The notes under the pieces were generated by a model. That model was not told the origin of the DNA. It saw nothing but the letters and a program-made list of their open reading frames with translations, and did no database searches. Of a stretch of 64,000 nucleotides of DNA, positions 35,545-47,386 are shown one piece after another. Where the stretch lies: contig NC_015138.1 of NCBI RefSeq assembly GCF_000176855.2, positions 3,162,001 to 3,226,000 of the forward strand, read 5' to 3'. The translations under genes were made by a program, and so were the position numbers. Origin of the DNA: Paracidovorax avenae ATCC 19860. Its GTDB lineage: Bacteria > Pseudomonadota > Gammaproteobacteria > Burkholderiales > Burkholderiaceae_C. Within the stretch, counting starts at the first letter, position 1. Each line of letters begins with the position of its first letter.

Positions 35545-36252
35545 TCAGCGCGCGAGCGCCTCGGCCGCGCCCAGGGCGGCCAGCCAGTCCATCGCCTCGC
35601 GCAGCTCGCCGGGGCGGATCTCGTGCATGCCGGGGTACTCCCGGTAGGTCAGGGCCAGCGGCAGGCCACGCGCGTGGTCGCGAAGGGCACGGGCGTTCGC
35701 CAGTGGAATCACGTTGTCCTGCTCGCCATGGCTCACCCACAGCGCACGTCCCCGCAGCGCGGCAGGTTCGACCGCATGGGGCAGTACCTGGGGCAGCAGC
35801 CGGCTGTGCCAGACCATGGCGGCCTGCAGCAGGTCGGGCCGGGTGAGCAGCAGGGACAACGCCATGATGCCGCCCTGGCTGAAGCCGCCCACCACCACGC
35901 GCTCCGGCGGTACGCCGAGCTGCGCTGCGGCGCTTTCCACGGTGCGCGCCAGCAGGCTGCGACTGGCGATCTCCTGGGCCTCATGGATGGTGCGGCTGCC
36001 ATCGGGCTCCACCGAGAACTCGAACCAGGTGTTCGCCCCCGGGCCCATGGCGTAGGGCGCGCGCAGGCTCAGCACGTGGAAGTGGCCGGGCACGGCGGGC
36101 GCGAGCGAGAAAAGGTCTTTTTCATGGCTGCCCACGCCATGCATGAGCACGAGCAGCCAGGGCTGCGCCGTGTCCGGCGCGGCAGGGCGGCCGAGGAAGG
36201 CGAGTGGCAAATCCAGCAGGGGGGACGGCGCGAAGGAAGTGGTCTGGGTCAT
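35545..36252 (-). CDS. Carboxylesterase/phospholipase-type alpha/beta hydrolase
   Basis: 235 residues from ATG 36252. Catalytic serine in GGFSQGGIMAL (about 117-127), oxyanion region LVLMHGVGSHEKDL (about 35-48), Asp in SHGEQDNVIP (about 180) and His in MHEIRPGE (about 212). This is the YpfH/Est-type phospholipase/carboxylesterase subfamily that takes small esters. Cytoplasmic, no signal. It is 32 bp downstream of the extradiol dioxygenase gene. Confidence 0.87.
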   Translation of the reverse strand: MTQTTSFAPSPLLDLPLAFLGRPAAPDTAQPWLLVLMHGVGSHEKDLFSLAPAVPGHFHVLSLRAPYAMGPGANTWFEFSVEPDGSRTIHEAQEIASRSLLARTVESAAAQLGVPPERVVVGGFSQGGIMALSLLLTRPDLLQAAMVWHSRLLPQVLPHAVEPAALRGRALWVSHGEQDNVIPLANARALRDHARGLPLALTYREYPGMHEIRPGELREAMDWLAALGAAEALAR

Positions 36253-36284
36253 CGGGACTTGGAGCGGCTGGCCGCCCCGGAGTT

Positions 36285-37154
36285 TCACGCGGCCGCGGCT
36301 TCGGGCCCGAGGGCGAAGGCGTCCATCGCCAGCGAGCCATGCATCACCTCCCGGCTCAGGTAGGCTGGCACGCGGTCTTCGCCGGCCGCGCCGAGGGCGA
36401 AGAACAACGGCAGGAAATGGTCGTCGCCAGGGTGCGCGCGCACGGCGTGCGGGGCCCGGCTGCGGTATTCCAGCAGCTCCTCCACGTCGCCCCGCTGCAG
36501 CGCGCCTTCCACCCACCGGGAGAACTCGGTCACATAGGGCTGCGCACCGCGCGCGCCGCCGAAGAACTCGGAGAGGTTGTGGGTCATGCTGCCCGATCCC
36601 ATCACCAGCACGCCGTGCGCGCGCAGGCCGCGCAGCGCCGCGCCCAGGTCGTACACCTCGCGCGGGCCCGCATCGGCGGGCAGCGCGACCTGCACCACCG
36701 GCAGATCGGCATCCGGAAAGAGGTGCATCAGGGGCACCCAGGCGCCATGGTCGAAGGGCCGCTGCGCATCACCCTGCGCATCGAAGCCGGCGGCCTGCAG
36801 CAGCGAGAGGACCTCCCCGGCCAGCGCGGGTGCACCGGAGGCCGGATAGCGCAGCGCATAGAGCGGCTCCGGGAAGCCCCCGAAATCATGCCAGGTGGCC
36901 GGCTGCGCGCCGGTCATGACACGCACGCCGCGGGCCATCCAGTGCGGCGACATCACCACCACGCCGCGCAGCTCGGGAAAGCGCCGGCGCAGCCCGTCCG
37001 CCCAGGCACGCAGCGCCGGGCCGGTCTCCCCTGCTTCCAGGGCGAACATGGGCGAGCCGTGGGAAACGAACAGTGCGGGCACTTCGCGCTCCGGCGCAGG
37101 GCCGGGCACGGCGGAAGAGGAAGGCGTGGCGGAAAGCGGTGCGGTCGAAGACAT
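36285..37154 (-). CDS. DODA-type (LigB-like) extradiol ring-cleavage dioxygenase
   Basis: 289 residues from ATG 37154. Class III extradiol features: ALFVSHGSPMFALE (about 27-40), VVVMSPHWMARGV, PFDHGAWVPLMHLFPDADLPVVQVAL and MGSGSMTHNLSEF, with metal-binding His at HGSP, PHW, DHGAW and HNL. It resembles YgiD/4,5-DOPA dioxygenase, a zinc- or iron-dependent enzyme for catechol-type substrates. The physiological substrate is not indicated by neighbours. Confidence 0.9.
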   Translation of the reverse strand: MSSTAPLSATPSSSAVPGPAPEREVPALFVSHGSPMFALEAGETGPALRAWADGLRRRFPELRGVVVMSPHWMARGVRVMTGAQPATWHDFGGFPEPLYALRYPASGAPALAGEVLSLLQAAGFDAQGDAQRPFDHGAWVPLMHLFPDADLPVVQVALPADAGPREVYDLGAALRGLRAHGVLVMGSGSMTHNLSEFFGGARGAQPYVTEFSRWVEGALQRGDVEELLEYRSRAPHAVRAHPGDDHFLPLFFALGAAGEDRVPAYLSREVMHGSLAMDAFALGPEAAAA

Positions 37155-37317
37155 GGCGGTTCGGTCGGCGTGGCAGGACAAACGGAAGGTGGCACGGGAC
37201 AGTGCCCTGTCCAGAATGTATGCGCGCGCAGCCGCGAACCCAAGACCCGCGCGGCAAACACATCGTTGCAGCTGCCGCACCAATCCGGGCAGGAAGGCAG
37301 TCCGGCCGGGACAGGGA

Positions 37318-37764
37318 TCAGCCCGCGTCCCGCACCCGGCCCCGCAGCGCCTTGGTACCGGAACGCTCGCGCTTGTCCTGCAGGCGGCGCTGCCGCTCGC
37401 CGTAGGAAGGCTGGGTGGCCCGGCGCACGCGTGGCGGCCGGGCGGCGCGGTCCACCAGGGCGTCGAGCCGCAGCAGCGCGTCCATCCGGTTGGCCTCCTG
37501 CGTGCGGAACTGCTGCGCCTTGATGACCACCACGCCGGCCTGCGTGATGCGGGCATCGGGCAGCGCCAGCAACCGGGCCTTGACATCCTCGGGCAGCGAC
37601 GAAGCCACGATGTCGAAGCGCAGTTGCACCGCGCTCGACACCTTGTTCACGTTCTGGCCGCCCGGCCCCTGGGCCCGCATGGCGGTCAGGACGACCTCGC
37701 GCTCGTTCACCCGCAGCGGCGCGCGGCCGGCCGCAGGAGGCATGCGGGGCGCACCGTCCGCCAT
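37318..37764 (-). CDS. arfB: Alternative ribosome-rescue factor ArfB (peptidyl-tRNA hydrolase, GGQ)
   Basis: 148 residues from ATG 37764, 4 bp after the preceding gene's stop. The GGQ motif AQGPGGQNVNKVSSAVQLRFD (about 32-52) and the basic, Arg-rich tail (ATQPSYGERQRRLQDKRERSGTKALRGR) that enters the mRNA channel are both present. It releases stalled ribosomes lacking a stop codon. The length is typical. Confidence 0.93.
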   Translation of the reverse strand: MADGAPRMPPAAGRAPLRVNEREVVLTAMRAQGPGGQNVNKVSSAVQLRFDIVASSLPEDVKARLLALPDARITQAGVVVIKAQQFRTQEANRMDALLRLDALVDRAARPPRVRRATQPSYGERQRRLQDKRERSGTKALRGRVRDAG

Positions 37765-37768
37765 GTCG

Positions 37769-38725
37769 TCAAGCGCCCCGGGTCGCCGCGGCACCGGCAT
37801 GGAGCGCGGTGCGCAGCGCCTCATCGAAGGGCCCGGGCCGCTCGAACTGCACCCAGTGCCCGGCGTCCGGCACCAGGGCCAGCCCCCGGAAATCCGGCGC
37901 GGCCGCGCGGTAGGCGCCTTCCAGCGCAGCGATCCACTCGCGGTAGAGCGTGTCGCGCGCGCCATAGATGGCATGCACCGGGCAGCGCACGGACGGCAGC
38001 GCCCGGGCCAGCGCGTCGGTATGGGCGAGGCGCCGGCGCGGCATGCGGTCGCGCACGACGTTGGCCCGGTGCAGGTCCAGCGCGAGCCCGTCGATCAGCG
38101 ATGTGTCGTGCAGCATCAGCTCAGCCAGGTTGTGGCGGTGCGCGGCCTCCTGCGCCGCCGGGGACGCCAGGTGGCGCCAGCCCTTGAGCGTGATCTGGCG
38201 CTCCGGCACCACGCCCATGGCGGGCGCGCCCACCAGCACCAGTTGGCGGGCCAGCGACGGTTCGGCCGCCAGCAGCAACCCGGCCGTGAGCCCCCCGAAG
38301 GAGAAGCCCACCAGATCGCAGCGCGTATCGCCCCACAGCGCGCGCATGCCCTGCGCGAGCGGCGCCACCAGCGCGTCGGCGTCGGCACCGCCCGGCGGCA
38401 CGGCCGAATCGCCGAAGCCCGGCAGGTCGGGCACCCAGACCGTGCGGCCCCAGGAGCGCAGCGTATCGATGTTGCGCACCCAGTGCGTCCAGCTGCCGCT
38501 GCCGCCGTGCAGCAGCACCAGGGGTGGCGCTGCAGGCTCCGGTGGGCTGCTCGCCTGCCAGACATGCCAGACGATGGCGCCGTCGCCGCACGGCGTGGTG
38601 CGGATGCCGGCCTGCGCGGCGAGCGAGGCCGCCTCGGCGGGCATGGACGACACCGGCGAAGCAGTTGCGCCCGGGCCGGCCCCGGCTGCGGCGGAAACGG
38701 GGTCCGGCAGGTCAGCCGAGGCCAT
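37769..38725 (-). CDS. Alpha/beta hydrolase
   Basis: 318 residues. The start ATG 38725 overlaps the aroQ stop in a TGATG arrangement, so translation is coupled. HGGSGSWTHWVRNIDTL is the oxyanion-hole region (about 75-91), the nucleophile is in GFSFGGLTAGL (about 145), Asp lies in IYGARDTLY and His in DAGHWVQFE (about 290). It resembles aromatic meta-cleavage-product hydrolases in overall pattern. Substrate unknown. An Ala/Pro-rich N-terminal extension of about 30 residues precedes the fold. Confidence 0.85.
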   Translation of the reverse strand: MASADLPDPVSAAAGAGPGATASPVSSMPAEAASLAAQAGIRTTPCGDGAIVWHVWQASSPPEPAAPPLVLLHGGSGSWTHWVRNIDTLRSWGRTVWVPDLPGFGDSAVPPGGADADALVAPLAQGMRALWGDTRCDLVGFSFGGLTAGLLLAAEPSLARQLVLVGAPAMGVVPERQITLKGWRHLASPAAQEAAHRHNLAELMLHDTSLIDGLALDLHRANVVRDRMPRRRLAHTDALARALPSVRCPVHAIYGARDTLYREWIAALEGAYRAAAPDFRGLALVPDAGHWVQFERPGPFDEALRTALHAGAAATRGA

Positions 38726-39177
38726 CACCAGCCAGCCACCGCGTCGATCGCCAGGGCGTAGCCCGGCACCCCGAAGCCGCACATCACGGCCCGTGCCGCG
38801 CTGGCGATGTAGGAATGGTGGCGGAAGCTCTCACGCGCATGCACATTGCTGATATGCAGCTCGACCAGCGGCACTCCCGTGCCCTTCACGGCATCGAGCA
38901 GCGCCACGCTGGTGTGGGTGTAGGCCGCCGCGTTCAGCACCACGCCGGCGAGCTGGCCCGCCGCGTGCAGGCGGCCGGCCTCGTGGATCCAGTCCACCAG
39001 GTCGCCTTCGTGGTTGCTCTGGCGGAACTGCAGCGCCAGCCCGTGGCGGGCGCAGGCGGCTTCGCAGAGCTGCTGCACGTCGGCGAGGGTCTGCGAGCCG
39101 TAGACGGCGGGCTCGCGAGTGCCGAGCAGGTTCAGGTTGGGGCCGTTGAGGACGAAAACGGAACGGGGCGTGGTCAC
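38725..39177 (-). CDS. aroQ: 3-dehydroquinate dehydratase, type II
   Basis: 150 residues. Family marks: [20 protein letters not shown] (8-27, with catalytic Arg and Tyr), [32 protein letters not shown] and [21 protein letters not shown]. It dehydrates 3-dehydroquinate in the shikimate pathway. The length is standard for the dodecameric type II enzyme. First gene of a tight run with the alpha/beta hydrolase and arfB. Confidence 0.97.
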   Translation of the reverse strand: MTTPRSVFVLNGPNLNLLGTREPAVYGSQTLADVQQLCEAACARHGLALQFRQSNHEGDLVDWIHEAGRLHAAGQLAGVVLNAAAYTHTSVALLDAVKGTGVPLVELHISNVHARESFRHHSYIASAARAVMCGFGVPGYALAIDAVAGW

Positions 39178-39267
39178 GGGGGCTTCACTCCTGGGACGGG
39201 CACCGGCGCCCTGCCGACCGCGGCACGGCCCGCCGCGCGCATCCGTCGCCCCTGATTATCCACTCCG

Positions 39268-39297
39268 CAAAAAAGAAGGGCCCCCTTGCGGGGGCCC
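39268..39297 (-). terminator. Rho-independent terminator after the Pro/Tyr-rich secreted protein gene
   Basis: GGGCCCCC and GGGGGCCC pair around a 4-nt loop (39278-39285 with 39290-39297). On the minus strand a TTCTTTTTT run follows. Confidence 0.85.
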
Positions 39298-39349
39298 AAG
39301 TGGGCGGCCGTGGCGAACGGGCCGCCCGGGGAGGATGCACAGGCCGGGC

Positions 39350-39715
39350 TCAGCGCCAGTAGCCGCCGCGGTGCCAGTGGGGGGGACGGTTGTAGTAGCC
39401 GTAACCGCCGTACACCACCGGAGGGGGAGGCGGCGCGTAGTACACAGGCCGGGGAGGCGGCACATAGGCCACGGGCGGCGGGGCGTAGTACACGGGCGCC
39501 GGGGGTGAGTAATACACGGGCGGCGGGGCCACGTAGGTCACCGGGGGGCTGTAGATGACACCCGGGCCGGTGCCAACGCCCACCGACACGCCGGGGGAAT
39601 TGACGCCGATGGACCAGAACACGTCGCGCGCCTGCGCGGCACCCGAGGCGGCCAGCAGGGCCAGCCCGACGCCGGCCGCGGCGGCGATGGCTGCGAAGGA
39701 ACGGCTTTTGGTCAT
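39350..39715 (-). CDS. Small secreted Pro/Tyr-repeat protein
   Basis: 121 residues from ATG 39715 with AAGGAG upstream. Signal peptide about 1-29 (AAIAAAAGVGLALLAASGAAQA). The mature protein begins RDVFWSIGVNSPG and then has a run of PVYYxPP/PPPVxY units (about 55-105) ending in YYNRPPHWHRGGYWR. Such proteins occur singly in Burkholderiales as putative outer-surface or periplasmic proteins. Function unknown. It has its own terminator. Confidence 0.8.
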   Translation of the reverse strand: MTKSRSFAAIAAAAGVGLALLAASGAAQARDVFWSIGVNSPGVSVGVGTGPGVIYSPPVTYVAPPPVYYSPPAPVYYAPPPVAYVPPPRPVYYAPPPPPVVYGGYGYYNRPPHWHRGGYWR

Positions 39716-39893
39716 GGAAGTTCTCCTTGGAAACGGGCCCGGCGCCGCCGGGAAGGCGGGGACGCGCCCCATGCGCTCTATAACGCGCCACATGCCCCGC
39801 AGGATGGCACAAATGCCGAACAATCTTGTTTCCGGACGTAGCGGCGTTTGTTGCAGGGGGTTACCGGCAGGGGCGGCATCCTAGAATGCGCCC

Positions 39894-41708
<1,815 letters not shown>

Positions 41709-41745
41709 CCCCGGCGATACCCGCGTAACACAGGAGCGCCCCGCC

Positions 41746-42153
41746 ATGCTGGCCAACCTCACCCCCTTCCTGCTCCACTGGGCCATCACGGCGTTCGCGC
41801 TGTGGGTGGCCAGCCATGTGTTCAAGGGGCTGCGGTTCGGCAGCACCGGCGCCCTGGTGGTCGCCGCCCTGCTGCTCGGCCTGGCCAATGCCGTGGTGCG
41901 GCCGCTGCTGGTGGTGCTGACGCTGCCGCTCACCCTGCTGACCTTCGGGCTCTTCCTGTTGGTCATCAACGCGCTCGTGCTGATGCTGGTGGGCAAGCTG
42001 GTCAGCGGTTTTCATATCGACGGCTTCTGGACCGCCTTCTGGGCGAGCATCTTCATGTCGCTGCTGAGCCTGCTGCTGGGCAGCTTCGTGCTGGGTGGAT
42101 CACCGGAATTCACGATCCAGAAGGGGCCGGCAGCAGGGCCGTTCTGGCTGTAG
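41746..42153 (+). CDS. Phage-holin-family (DUF/holin 4 superfamily) small membrane protein
   Basis: 135 residues with about four membrane helices (about 8-24, 37-55, 60-84, 95-117). LLLGLANAVVRPLLVVLTLPLTLLTFGLFLLVINALVLMLV is the family signature. Despite the family name these are usually chromosomal membrane proteins with no lysis role, and no phage genes adjoin. Codon use matches the host. It is 37 bp after glnS and may share its transcript. Confidence 0.85.
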   Translation: MLANLTPFLLHWAITAFALWVASHVFKGLRFGSTGALVVAALLLGLANAVVRPLLVVLTLPLTLLTFGLFLLVINALVLMLVGKLVSGFHIDGFWTAFWASIFMSLLSLLLGSFVLGGSPEFTIQKGPAAGPFWL

Positions 42154-42202
42154 CCCCGGGCTGGACACATTCCCGCGCGCCATGCGGGAGGTGTGCGGAA
42201 AA

Positions 42203-42218
42203 CGACTATGCATAGTCG
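42203..42218. promoter_or_regulatory. 16-bp perfect palindrome upstream of the rhodanese-ABC locus
   Basis: CGACTATGCATAGTCG lies 80 bp before the rhodanese start codon, in the 145-bp gap after the holin-family gene. Its core CTATGCATAG resembles the elements at 56823-56871 before the paralogous fusion gene. It suits a dimeric regulator such as a LysR protein. Function inferred. Confidence 0.55.
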
Positions 42219-42298
42219 AAACCGTTCTGCCGCGCCGTGGCGTTGCGCGGCGGTTCGGACCTATGGTCGGCGGTTTGCCCATTCTTCATGCAACCGCC

Positions 42299-43927
42299 AT
42301 GCCCGCACCGACCTCGACCGCTCCCGTACCGCCCCCGACCGTTGACGCCGCCACCGTGCGCACCTGGCTGAACGACAGCCAGGAGATCGCCCTGCTGGAC
42401 GTGCGCGAAGCCGGCCAGTTCGGCGAAGGCCATCCGTTCTTCGCCGTACCGGCGCCCTACAGCCGCCTCGAACGGGACGTGCCCCGGCTGGTGCCCCGCC
42501 GCGGCACGCGCACCGTGCTGATCGACCAGGGCGACGGCGTGGCCGCGCGTGCGGCTGTCCGCCTGGCCGGGCTGGGCTACACCGACCTGCACGTGCTGGA
42601 AGGCGGAGCGCCGGGCTGGGCGGCCGCCGGCTATACCCTGTTCCAGGGAGTGAACGTGCCGTCCAAGACCTTCGGGGAACTGGTGGAGCATGCCTTCGGC
42701 ACGCCGCACATCGGCGCGGCCGAACTGCAGCGCCGCCAGCAGGCAGGCGAGCCGCTGGTGCTGGTGGATGGCCGCACGGTGGAAGAGCACCGCAAGATGA
42801 CCATCCCGGGGGCCCTGCCGGTGCCGAACGGCGAACTGGCACGCCACTGGAGCGTGCTCGCGCCCGATCCGGCCACGCCCATCGTCATCCACTGCGCCGG
42901 CCGCACGCGCAGCATCATCGGCGCGCAGATCCTGCGCAGCCTGGGCGTTCCCAACCCCGTGCTGGCACTGGAGAACGGCACCCAGGGCTGGGCCCTGTCC
43001 GGGCTGGCGCTGGAGCATGGCAGCGCCCGCGCGCCGGCCAGTCCGCCCGAGGCCGGGGACGCGGACCGCGACCGGGCCGCCCGTGTCGCCGCGGAGGCCG
43101 GCGTTCCCAGGCTGGATGCCGCCGGGGCGCAGGGCTGGATCGATGATGCCGGCCGCACCACCTATGTGCTCGACGTCCGCACGGCCGGCGAGTTCGCGGC
43201 CGGCACGCTCGCCGGGGCGCGCCATGCGCCGGGCGGCCAGTTGCTGCAGGCCGCGGACCAGACCATCGGGGTGCACCGCGCCCGCGTGCTGCTGCTGGAC
43301 GACGATGGCGTGCGCGCACCGGTCGTGGCTGCGTGGCTGCGACGGCAGGGCCATGAGACGGCCACCGTGGAAGGCGGCATACACGCCCCGCTGAAGCTGC
43401 CGGCCCCGGCCGGCGTGGCGTTGCCGGCCCCGGTGCCGCAGATCGCGCAGCAGGCCCTGCCTGCGTGGCTGGCCGCCCAGCAGGCGGCGCCGCTGTTGCT
43501 GGACGTGCAGCCCTCGCAGGCCTACCGCCGGCAGCACGCCCGCGGCGCGCTCTGGTCCGTGCGCCCACGCGTGGCTGCCGACGTGCAGGCCGCCGCGCAG
43601 GCGCGCCGCGCGCCGCTGCTCATCCTGGCGGCCGATGCAGAAAGCGCCGCGTTGGCGGCCAGTGAGATTGCACCCGGGGCGACGACCAGCGTGCATTGGG
43701 CGCTGGCGTCCGACTGGGCGGCCGCGGGGCTGCCCGTGGAAAGCTCGCCGGGGCTGCCGGCCGATGGCGACGCGATCGACTATCTGTTCTTCGTGCACGA
43801 CCGCCACGACGGCAACCTGGAGGCAGCGCGCCGCTACCTGGCATGGGAGACCGGCCTGATCGCCCAGTGCGCGCCCGACGAACTGTCCGGCTTCCAGCTG
43901 CCAGCCGCCGTACCCCACGGCGGGTAA
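42299..43927 (+). CDS. Four-domain rhodanese-like sulfurtransferase
   Basis: 542 residues; ATG 42299 chosen because conserved sequence begins soon after. Four rhodanese units: about 18-130 (LLDVREAGQF, no active Cys), about 138-240 with active Cys199 in HCAGRTRS, about 270-370 (VLDVRTAGEF, no Cys) and about 385-480 (inactive). A short C-terminal region (YLFFVHDRHDGNLEAARRYL) matches the end of the fusion protein at 54536-56752. Only unit 2 looks catalytic, transferring sulfane sulfur via a Cys persulfide; the others may bind sulfur compounds or stabilise. No signal peptide. It heads a row of sulfur amino acid genes. Confidence 0.9.
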   Translation: MPAPTSTAPVPPPTVDAATVRTWLNDSQEIALLDVREAGQFGEGHPFFAVPAPYSRLERDVPRLVPRRGTRTVLIDQGDGVAARAAVRLAGLGYTDLHVLEGGAPGWAAAGYTLFQGVNVPSKTFGELVEHAFGTPHIGAAELQRRQQAGEPLVLVDGRTVEEHRKMTIPGALPVPNGELARHWSVLAPDPATPIVIHCAGRTRSIIGAQILRSLGVPNPVLALENGTQGWALSGLALEHGSARAPASPPEAGDADRDRAARVAAEAGVPRLDAAGAQGWIDDAGRTTYVLDVRTAGEFAAGTLAGARHAPGGQLLQAADQTIGVHRARVLLLDDDGVRAPVVAAWLRRQGHETATVEGGIHAPLKLPAPAGVALPAPVPQIAQQALPAWLAAQQAAPLLLDVQPSQAYRRQHARGALWSVRPRVAADVQAAAQARRAPLLILAADAESAALAASEIAPGATTSVHWALASDWAAAGLPVESSPGLPADGDAIDYLFFVHDRHDGNLEAARRYLAWETGLIAQCAPDELSGFQLPAAVPHGG

Positions 43928-44066
43928 CGGGCCCGGGCGGCTGGCACGCCCGCCGCATATCGTTCCTCGGAAACGTTTGTTGCCGCATGCCGCGTGGCGC
44001 CAGAAGATCGGAACCTGTTCGCTCACCCATGGGCGCCTTTCCCTCTCCGACTCCTTCCTGCCAACG

Positions 44067-44930
44067 ATGCACCACGCCATGCGCCACGCTCCCGCCACCT
44101 TTCGCTCCCACGCCCCGCTCCTGGCCGGCATCGCTGCCGTGCTGACCCTGATGGCGGGAACGGCCCATGCCGACGCCACGCTAGACAAGATCCGGCAGCG
44201 CGGGAAAGTGTCCATCGGCGTGCTCGTCAACGGCGGCCCCTTCGGCTCCATCGATCCGGCCAGCCAGCAGCTGGTGGGCTGGAACCCCGACCTCGCCCGG
44301 GCGCTGGCCAAGGGCCTGGGGGTGGAGGCCGACCTGGTGCAGGTGCAGACGGCGACGCGTGTGCAGTTCCTGCAGGCCGGCAAGGTCGATCTGCTGATCG
44401 CGTCGATGGAACTGAACCCCGAGCGCGCCGCCATCCTGGGCTACGCGCCCACCCCGTTCTACCGCGTGGGCGGCACGGCCGCCGTGCGCAAGGACAGCGG
44501 CATCCAGAAATGGGAAGACCTGCGCGGCAAGCCGGTGTGCCTGTCGCAGGGCAGCAGCTACGCCAGGCCGCTCACCGCCGAATACGGTGCGCAGGTGCAG
44601 GGCTTCAAGACCGCCTCCGATTCGCTGCTGGCGCTCAAGGGCGGCAACTGCGTGGCCGCCGTGCACGACAGCACGCTCATCCATCCGCTGCTGCGCACCA
44701 ACGCCGAGTGGAGCCAGTACGCCGCCCCGATCACCGCCGAACTGCTGCCCGCGCCGTCCGTGGTCTGGACCCGCAAGGGCGAGGCCGACACCATCGCCGC
44801 AGTGGACAAGGTGGTGCAGGACTGGCACCGCAGCGGCTGGCTGATCGCCACGGAAAAACGCCTCGGCATCGAGCCGGCCAACCCGCTGCTGCCCGAACTG
44901 CAGGCGAAGTTCCAGGCCGCGGCCCACTGA
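44067..44930 (+). CDS. ABC transporter periplasmic amino-acid-binding protein
   Basis: 287 residues. The favoured start is ATG 44067; a second ATG follows 12 bp later and neither has a clear ribosome site. Signal peptide to about residue 35 (HAPLLAGIAAVLTLMAGTAHA). Family-3 binding protein pattern: LDKIRQRGKVSIGVLVNGGPFGSID, NPDLARALAKGLG, TATRVQFLQAGKVDLLIASME, WEDLRGKPVCLSQGSSYA. Four transporter genes in a row follow polar amino acid uptake layout; the cupin and lyase downstream suggest cysteine, cystine or a related sulfur compound. Substrate inferred. Confidence 0.9.
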   Translation: MHHAMRHAPATFRSHAPLLAGIAAVLTLMAGTAHADATLDKIRQRGKVSIGVLVNGGPFGSIDPASQQLVGWNPDLARALAKGLGVEADLVQVQTATRVQFLQAGKVDLLIASMELNPERAAILGYAPTPFYRVGGTAAVRKDSGIQKWEDLRGKPVCLSQGSSYARPLTAEYGAQVQGFKTASDSLLALKGGNCVAAVHDSTLIHPLLRTNAEWSQYAAPITAELLPAPSVVWTRKGEADTIAAVDKVVQDWHRSGWLIATEKRLGIEPANPLLPELQAKFQAAAH

Positions 44931-44937
44931 GCCCGGC

Positions 44938-45690
44938 ATGCACGACACCGGCCTGCTCGCCCAGGGCGTGGACGCGCTCCGGGGCATCGGCCTGAACTAC
45001 GCTTTCGTGCTCGACGCTACCGAGCGCCAGGCCTTCGTGCGCGGCATGGGGGTGACGGTGCAGCTGGCCCTGCTCACCATTCCCTGCAGTCTGGCGGCCG
45101 GCGTGGTGCTGGCGGCCTGCACGGCCTCCGGGCGTGCCTGGCTGGCTCGCCCCGCGCGCGCCTTCGTCGAGGTGACGCGCAATACGCCGACGCTGGTGCA
45201 GTTGTACTGCGCCTTCCTCGTGCTCAACATGCTCATCACGCAGCAGCTGCGCGACTGGGGCGCGGGCCAGAACCCGCTCACGCCGTTCGTGTGGGTGGTG
45301 GTCGTCATCTCGCTGCACAAGGGCGCGTTCCACGCCGAGGCGCTGCGCGCCGGCATCGAGGCCGTGCCCGCCACCACGCTGGAGGCCGCGCGCTCGCTGG
45401 GCTTCTCGCAGCGCCAGTTGCTGGCGCGGGTGCAGCTGCCGCTGGCCGCCCGCTTCGCCCTGCCCTCCCTGGTGAACAACCTCGTGGACCTGGTGAAGAT
45501 GACGGCCGTGGCCTCGGCCATCGCCGTGGGCGACGTGACGTATGAATCGATCATGATCTGGTCGCAGCGCGACAACGTGCTCGAACTGCTGCTGCTCATC
45601 CTGATCTGGTTCGGCCTGCTGACCTGGCTGGTGAGCCTGGCGGGCCGCTGGCTCGAGGAACGCTGGAGGATGCCCGGTTATGGCCAATGA
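44938..45690 (+). CDS. Polar amino acid ABC transporter permease 1
   Basis: 250 residues, 7 bp after the binding protein. About five to six membrane helices, with HisM/GlnP-type signatures VEVTRNTPTLVQLYCAFLVL and the EAA loop EAARSLGFSQRQLLARVQLPLAARFALPSLVNN (about 155-185) that docks with the ATPase. It overlaps the next permease by 11 bp. The two permeases probably form a heterodimer in the inner membrane. Confidence 0.93.
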   Translation: MHDTGLLAQGVDALRGIGLNYAFVLDATERQAFVRGMGVTVQLALLTIPCSLAAGVVLAACTASGRAWLARPARAFVEVTRNTPTLVQLYCAFLVLNMLITQQLRDWGAGQNPLTPFVWVVVVISLHKGAFHAEALRAGIEAVPATTLEAARSLGFSQRQLLARVQLPLAARFALPSLVNNLVDLVKMTAVASAIAVGDVTYESIMIWSQRDNVLELLLLILIWFGLLTWLVSLAGRWLEERWRMPGYGQ

Positions 45691-46484
45691 CGCCGTCCTG
45701 GGGCCGGTGCCTGCCGCCCCTTTGCTGAATGCGGTGCGCAGCGGCGCGCGCAACCCGTGGCTGGTCGGCGCCGTGGCGGCGCTGGCCGTGGTGGCCGCAT
45801 GGCAGGCCACCGGTACCACGCCGCGTGCCGTTGCCTATCTGTGGCAATGGCTGCCCGCGCTGCTGCGCGGCCTGTGGGTGAACATCGAGATCAGCGTGCT
45901 GGCGGTGGCACTGGGCACGGCCGTGGGCCTGGTGGTGGGCGCGCTGTCGCTGTCGCCCGTGCATGCCGTCCGCGTGGCGGCGCGCTGCCATGTGCAGGTG
46001 TTCCGCAACGCCCCCATCCTGGTGCTCATCTACTTCACCACCTATGTGTTCCCGTTCGAGGTGCACCTGGTGCAGTGGACCTTTCCCTTCCCCGACTGGG
46101 TGAAGGTGGTGCTGGGCCTGGCCCTGCCCACCAGCGCCAACGTGGCGGAGATCTTCCGCGGCGCGATCCAGTCCATTCCCGCCGCGCAATGGGAGGCCGC
46201 GCAGTCGCTCGCCTTCCGTCGCAGCCAGATCTTCCGGCTGGTGGTGCTGCCGCAGTGCGTGCGCCGCATGCTGCCGCCGTGGATGAACCTGTACGCCAGC
46301 ATCACCATGAGCACCTCGCTGGCCTCGCTGGTGGGCGTGCACGACGTGGTGGACACGGCCCAGATCGCCAGCAACACGGTGGCGCGCACGGACTTCACCA
46401 TCCTGGTCTATTTCACGCTGCTGGCGCTGTTTTTCGCCTACTGCTACCCCATCGCCCGCGCCACGCGCGCCCTGGAAAAACGCC

Positions 46485-46498
<14 letters not shown>
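45680..46498 (+). CDS. Polar amino acid ABC transporter permease 2
   Basis: 272 residues, overlapping permease 1 by 11 bp. FRNAPILVLIYFTTYVFPFE and the EAA loop EAAQSLAFRRSQIFRLVVLPQCVRRMLPPWMNLY mark the HisM family. The periplasmic/N-terminal extension of about 45 residues carries one extra hydrophobic helix. It overlaps the ATPase gene by 14 bp, so translation is coupled across the transporter. Confidence 0.93.
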
Positions 46499-47354
<856 letters not shown>

Positions 47355-47386
47355 CCTGCCAACGCCATCCTCCGGAGACCACCACC

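Noticed and set aside
41746..42153. Holin-family protein as evidence of a prophage
   Set aside because: No endolysin, spanin or structural phage genes adjoin, and the family is commonly chromosomal.
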